Source: Azadirachta indica
Lineage: Eukaryota > Streptophyta > Magnoliopsida > Sapindales > Meliaceae
NCBI GenBank assembly: GCA_022749755.1
Contig: CM040450.1
Location: 5,756,913 to 5,820,912 of the forward strand
Direction of reading: 5' to 3'
Length of the DNA: 64,000 nucleotides
The notes under the pieces are model-generated. The model did not search any database and was not told the DNA's origin. It saw only the letters and a list, made by a program, of their open reading frames with translations. Shown in pieces: positions 59,471 to 64,000 of this stretch; positions within the stretch are counted from its first letter, which is position 1; every line of letters starts with the position of its first letter. The position numbers and the translations under genes are program-made.

Positions 59471-62341
59471 TTATGCTTCCAAATTTCTTGATGTGAGTTT
59501 GTCTCCAAGCAATGTTATCTTCCAGCAGTCAACTTGGAACATAAAGACAGAAACCTTCTTGGGAACAACTGCAAATTACCCAAAATGACAGACTTAGGCA
59601 ATGTCTTTTACATGATACATTCCAAGGATCAGAAGCAACATTTATGGAAGGGTATGAAATCAAATATCAAACATTGCATTCACAGTTTTTGATGGTTTTT
59701 ACACACCACATGATAATTAATAGGAATTGAGTAATAAAATACAAGCTTAAATCTTTCATATAGTGCAATAATTCATCTAGTCCTCATGATGAAAGAACCT
59801 TGATTGCTTTTCTAGATATGAAATTCACGAAGAAACCAAATTAAACCTTCATTATTTTATAATCCACTTCCCATGTTTTCAACATTAACTTTTTGTTACT
59901 TCCCCAGCTATGGCAATTATTGTTTTGTTTAGATTAAAACATCTCTTAGACAATACATGCATCTAGAGTTGACTAGAAAACACTTAGTGCCAATCAAAAA
60001 AAGGGATTCCATTATGTAAGATAAAAGTTTGAAAATCATATCATTATATCTTTTTTCAACTAGTTGATAAAACCAAGCAGACACTGAAATGAATGCAGAT
60101 AAGTGATTTTGGAACTATAAATCATAAGTTGGACTCATTTTGGCTAAATTAATTTAAAGCATGAAGTATAGGCTCAATTACCACGGAATTGATCATCTCG
60201 TGTAACTATCCCAAATGTTTCTGCAGTTTCACGAATCATAATACCACTCACTCCAGTGAAAGCAGTTATCTTACACTCAGCAACTGCAAAAGAATGGTGA
60301 GGATAATTAGAGCAATTAATAGGAAGAAAAAAAAACACTATGTTCTTTCTTACTCCGGTTTTATTTTAATGTAATTGGCATCTTTGATTGCAGTTCAACT
60401 TTTTGAAGGCATATGACCAAAAGATCTATGGACAGTAATTCTTTCAGGATTTGTTTAAGAGCAGAAATTTCCAAATAAAATGGAGAGTAGAGTTCAAGGT
60501 TAAAATCAATCCTCTACTAACTTCTTAATGCAATTGCCCTTTTGCAAGACATTTTGATTTATTATTATCCGGCAAGGGAACTATTTTGGTTAACTATGGG
60601 TCATTCTTAATCAGTTTTCAGAGCTGAGGGGAATATATAAATCCTAACAACTAATCTGATAATTATTTGTGCAAATAGAATTAGGCATAAAAAATCTGCT
60701 CAACTTGGAAGGGCTTAGATGGTGCTTGGACCAGCTAAAGCAGGAAAGATCATGCACAAAAATTTTCACAAAGAAAAAGAACAAAACAGCTTTTATTTTT
60801 CCCATTGGTTTTCATTACATATTGTAAAATTGATGTTGCAGATAAGAGATGTTACCCAGAATATTGGCACCATGTAAATCTGCAGTGAGAAGACACTGAG
60901 CCAACTGATTTCTCCTGCAAGATTACATCAAAATATGGTTATGGCATCTAATGAATAAACAAACACGACATACTGAAAAATTAGCAAACCTATTAGGAAA
61001 AGATATCTCACCCGGTGGTTTTAAGAAGTTGCGTAATATATCCCTTCCAAAGTTCATGCATAGGCTTGTACTTTTCAAATCTGTTGCTCAACTCAACCAA
61101 CAATTTTTTTAACACAGTTGTAAGAGAAAAAGACGCATTGTCAAATAACAATGACAATATCAATCATAGAAGATGAAATTTGTTTCATCCCAACAAGCAA
61201 TGCAACACCTAATATCAAGAAATGATAACGGAACAAAAAATGCAGGAGCAAAAGGAGAGAAACAAAGGAGCTATAACTATCAATCATGCATCTTAGAGAA
61301 CTCACTTTTGTAGATCCTGAGGCAAATAAAATGATCCACATTTTTTAAGTTTTTTCATGGACATGTGCTTTTTAGAGCGTTTCGAGTGGGTTCGCAAAGC
61401 CTTAATGTGAGAGGTAGTAGCTACACCACGTCCTTGTACATAATTATCAAGGAGGATCCAGTTGTCAATTTTCATGCTTCTGGAACCCTGCAAGTACTTC
61501 TGAGCTGAATCACCACTTTGGAAAAGCTGGTGCAAAACTTTATCGACCGTGCTTCCTTTCCGGCTAGAAGGCTACAAGATGCCAAGAAGATATTGAGACA
61601 AAGAAGCTAAGAATAAGAATATATCATTTTTCCAAATTGTAAACCTGTAGCTAGTTCTGATTATGTCAGCAAAAATGTACCTCGACATTGGTTGTAAGCA
61701 GATTCTCATGTATGGGTTGGGAGAGCTGTGAATATGTTGGACCACTTTCTTCCATTTCTGTGCAATATTGACAATCCTTTTATATGTAATCAACATGAAA
61801 ATATAGAAATATGCCTTCTTTTGAGAAAGAAAAAAAATAATTACACCAGAGACATAGTAATACCTTGTAATGTAGTGTAACCTGAGAAAGTGAAATGCCC
61901 TACATATAATCCATATGCAAGTAAAATTAGTTGAATGTGGGGGGAATGATCCAAATGGAATACGGTAGCTCATTCTACTGCGCTACACAATTTCTAAGAA
62001 GCATAAAATCAATTTAGAGGCATGAAGAAAATGACAACTGAAAAGTAAACAGTACAAGATTCAATGGTGAGTACATGTTTAAACCCATAAGCAAGTGAAA
62101 TATCCCAACCTTTCTTAGATGAGACATTTGGGGAGTTAGCAACAGATGTGTCTGATAGATGCAGTGATGAAGCAATAGCTGAAGAATTTGCAGAAGGCAT
62201 ATCCTTTTCATCTCTGTTGAGTGGTCTCTTTTTTCCATGATTCATTTGTTGAAGAGCCTCCGCTTTGGCAGTGGCAAACCTTCGCTCCAATGCCTCCATA
62301 GCTCTTTTTCTTTGATCTTCTGAAGCTGGATTCATAGCCAT
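59471..62341 (-). CDS. POP4: RNase P/MRP protein subunit POP4 (Rpp29)
   Basis: Protein subunit of the nuclear ribonucleoproteins that trim tRNA 5' ends (RNase P) and process pre-rRNA (RNase MRP). Exons in transcript order: 62341-62110, 61757-61681, 61571-61306, 61080-61012, 60914-60856, 60283-60182 and 59568-59471. All phases agree and give 300 residues. The N-terminus is EDQRKRAMEALERRFATAKA. The conserved Rpp29 region includes LDNYVQGRGVATTSHIKAL, then HSKRSKKHMSMKKLKKCGSF. The Sm-like barrel follows with LLTADLHGANILVAECKI, GVSGIMIRETAETFGIVTRD and VVPKKVSVFMFQVDCWKITL. The start at 62341 (MAMNPASEDQ) follows an acceptor at 62367; a second ATG lies at 62335. The first, untranslated, exon was not located. 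Confidence 0.9.
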
Positions 62342-62366
62342 TGCTTTGTATGGTTGACCTTCTTTC

Positions 62367-63373
62367 CTGCAATTAGAAATTTGGGTCAAAACCTTATTAT
62401 GCAGAGGTACCACATGGTGAAAATCAAGAAATAACCAAAGGCATTAAACTTACTGTATGATCCTTATCTATAGAATTATTTTCCAAATTTGTTCCAGGAT
62501 ACTATTGAAGTCCTACAAACTCTTCCAGAGGTTTGAATCTGGGCACTACTAAATGTTTTAAACCCGCTATGGCTACTAGAAACAATGATGCTAGTACTCT
62601 CAAAGCTATTCAGGGTATATCTAAGGCATTGCGCTAAACCAACAACATTTACAAGGAAGCACACATTAAAATTTTCACATGGACACTTATGATACATCAT
62701 GGTCCATCAATAATTTGATTGATGATTTTCAATAGGAATTAATTGGCGCACCAAGCTGCTAAGTCTGTAGTTTACTTCATATGCCCAGATGAAACAAGTA
62801 GCTCATTTTCTTGAAAGAAGAAACTTCTTTGCGGCAATTAATCAAACACCTTATACACAAATTAACGCTGGAAAAAACCTTGATCATTGCGAAAAAATTT
62901 ATTCTTCTTTCTAATTTAATGTGGAATATAACTCAACTACATAACCAATTCAAGACTAAAAGCAGGCAAAAAGATTCTATTACAATACAAATATGAAAAA
63001 AGATTAAAGCGTACAAAAAACTTTTGCAGAAGTCATAATAATCAAGTACTTGTTTACAAACTCAGAGAGATTCTCAGCAGACAGTATATCCTCCTTCAAT
63101 GCTGGCCAAGTTTCATATGAAAGCTCCAAAATTTGGGAGCAACGGTTAAACAGTAGCCTTTTAACTGTGAATATACAAACCTCCAACCCCAACCAAAGCA
63201 ATAAAACCAACACCTCAAATCTTATTTGGATTTAATAAGGCCATTCCCGAGCCCATCTAACTAAACATAATGACCATCATAAAATCATAGGCATTAAGAT
63301 TTAACGATATCTGAACCTCAAAAAATAGTTTGCAGCATATTCACAAGATCACAAGAAAACCATAAATGCATAA
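62367..63373 (-). other. POP4 upstream region with a coding-like exon
   Basis: This should hold the POP4 promoter or leader intron. On the minus strand about 63165-63055 reads as a plausible exon: a TTCACAG acceptor, then about 37 codons including ILELSYETWPALKEDIL and SAENLSEFVNK, then a weak exit. I do not recognise the family, and it may be a gene fragment or chance. The remainder is AT-rich. Confidence 0.3.
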
Positions 63374-64000
63374 AAACTTCTAATATAAGGTTTGAATAGC
63401 AACATAAACAAATAGGTGGTTGATGTAATATATTGGTTTCAAGAGGATGTCCCCATATCTACAGCTTGTTTGCATCAGAAATTATACATGCATCAGCAAA
63501 AATTTTCTGCTGTATTACCCACTCTAAACATAAATACTGATGCATATAAAAATCTTAAAAGACAAGTACAATTATAGGAGACATTTGCTAGACTATTGTT
63601 TTAATTCTTGTTAGAAAAAATATGTCGATTCTATTCTTTTAGGATTGTTTACAAACATATTTATATACAGCTGCAGTAGCTAAACTAGGAAAGAATAGAA
63701 TTAGGAAATACAATAACTACCAAATCTTCTATGTTACAATACAGCACATTTTTTCCTTAAAAAAAAGAAGAAAACGTATTTTCCCACAATTCTCTACACA
63801 TTCTTCATGATCTTTATATTGACCCCTGGACAGGGAACTAAAAAGTTTAGAAAGTCAACAAATTTGTTTCAGGTTAAGACAAATATGCATCAAATAGTAG
63901 TATTGGTTCCAAGGAGGTCCAATCCATTTCAAATTTATCTCGACTGATAACCCTGCAATATTTAGAACTGTAATTTAGACTAATCGAATCAAATGGTACA
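63374..64000. repeat. Duplicated segment, copy B (upstream of POP4), interrupted by a solo LTR
   Basis: Direct-orientation copy of 53521-53969, continuing past the window end. Relative to copy A it contains a 185-bp insertion (LTR plus target duplication) and a roughly 16-bp extra stretch near 63816-63831. It lies upstream of POP4 in the same sense as copy A relative to ICR. Confidence 0.92.
63609..63788. mobile_element. 180-bp solo LTR with 5-bp target-site duplication
   Basis: The element begins TGTTAG and ends CCCACA, with the TG...CA ends of an LTR. It is flanked by ATTCT at 63604-63608 and 63789-63793. Copy A carries the uninterrupted sequence TTTTAATTCTCTACACATTC, which is the empty site. 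No internal retrotransposon region is present, so this is a solo LTR or a very short LTR-type element. Confidence 0.88.

Overview
This is a plant nuclear chromosome segment, almost certainly from a eudicot. The evidence is GT-AG introns with AT-rich interiors, CT-rich leaders, several leader introns, plant-specific gene families (NF-YB, a chloroplast PPR protein, a ROP interactor) and AT-rich spacers containing small DNA transposons. No bacterial, organellar or rRNA/tRNA features were seen. The species cannot be fixed from the sequence.

Layout, left to right. NF-YB transcription factor subunit, plus strand (622-7213; six coding exons, one only 6 nt, and a 5.4-kb last intron). HECT E3 ligase UPL4, plus strand (9813-17933; 17 coding exons). 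An AT-rich spacer with microsatellites, then a ~1-kb TIR element ending 300 bp before HCF152, an intronless chloroplast PPR gene (22343-24556, plus). MCM8, minus strand (32559-25075; 17 exons), converging on HCF152. An intronless PWWP-domain gene (35300-38287, plus). A Ser-rich uncharacterised gene (41020-45595, plus; 8 exons). Ribosomal protein uS12/RPS23, minus (48669-47206). A coiled-coil ROP interactor of the ICR/RIP family, minus (54443-51269). RNase P/MRP subunit POP4, minus (62341-59471). The window ends inside a direct duplicate of the ICR first-intron sequence.

The genes are ordinary housekeeping or regulatory loci and do not form a pathway or operon. From memory of Arabidopsis, their order interleaves two conserved blocks: UPL4-HCF152-MCM8-PWWP-RPS23 and NF-YB8/10-unknown-ICR.

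The most useful observations are these. Three otherwise intact genes (UPL4, the Ser-rich gene, RPS23) each carry a single-base indel in or next to an A/T run, which looks like assembly error more than gene death. A 180-bp solo LTR with a clean 5-bp target duplication has an exact empty site in the paralogous copy 10 kb away. UPL4 has a 90-bp tandem duplication that copies an exon end together with its splice donor. The PWWP protein has an 80-residue internal duplication. I found no convincing novel biological system; the unusual features are gene-structure and repeat events.
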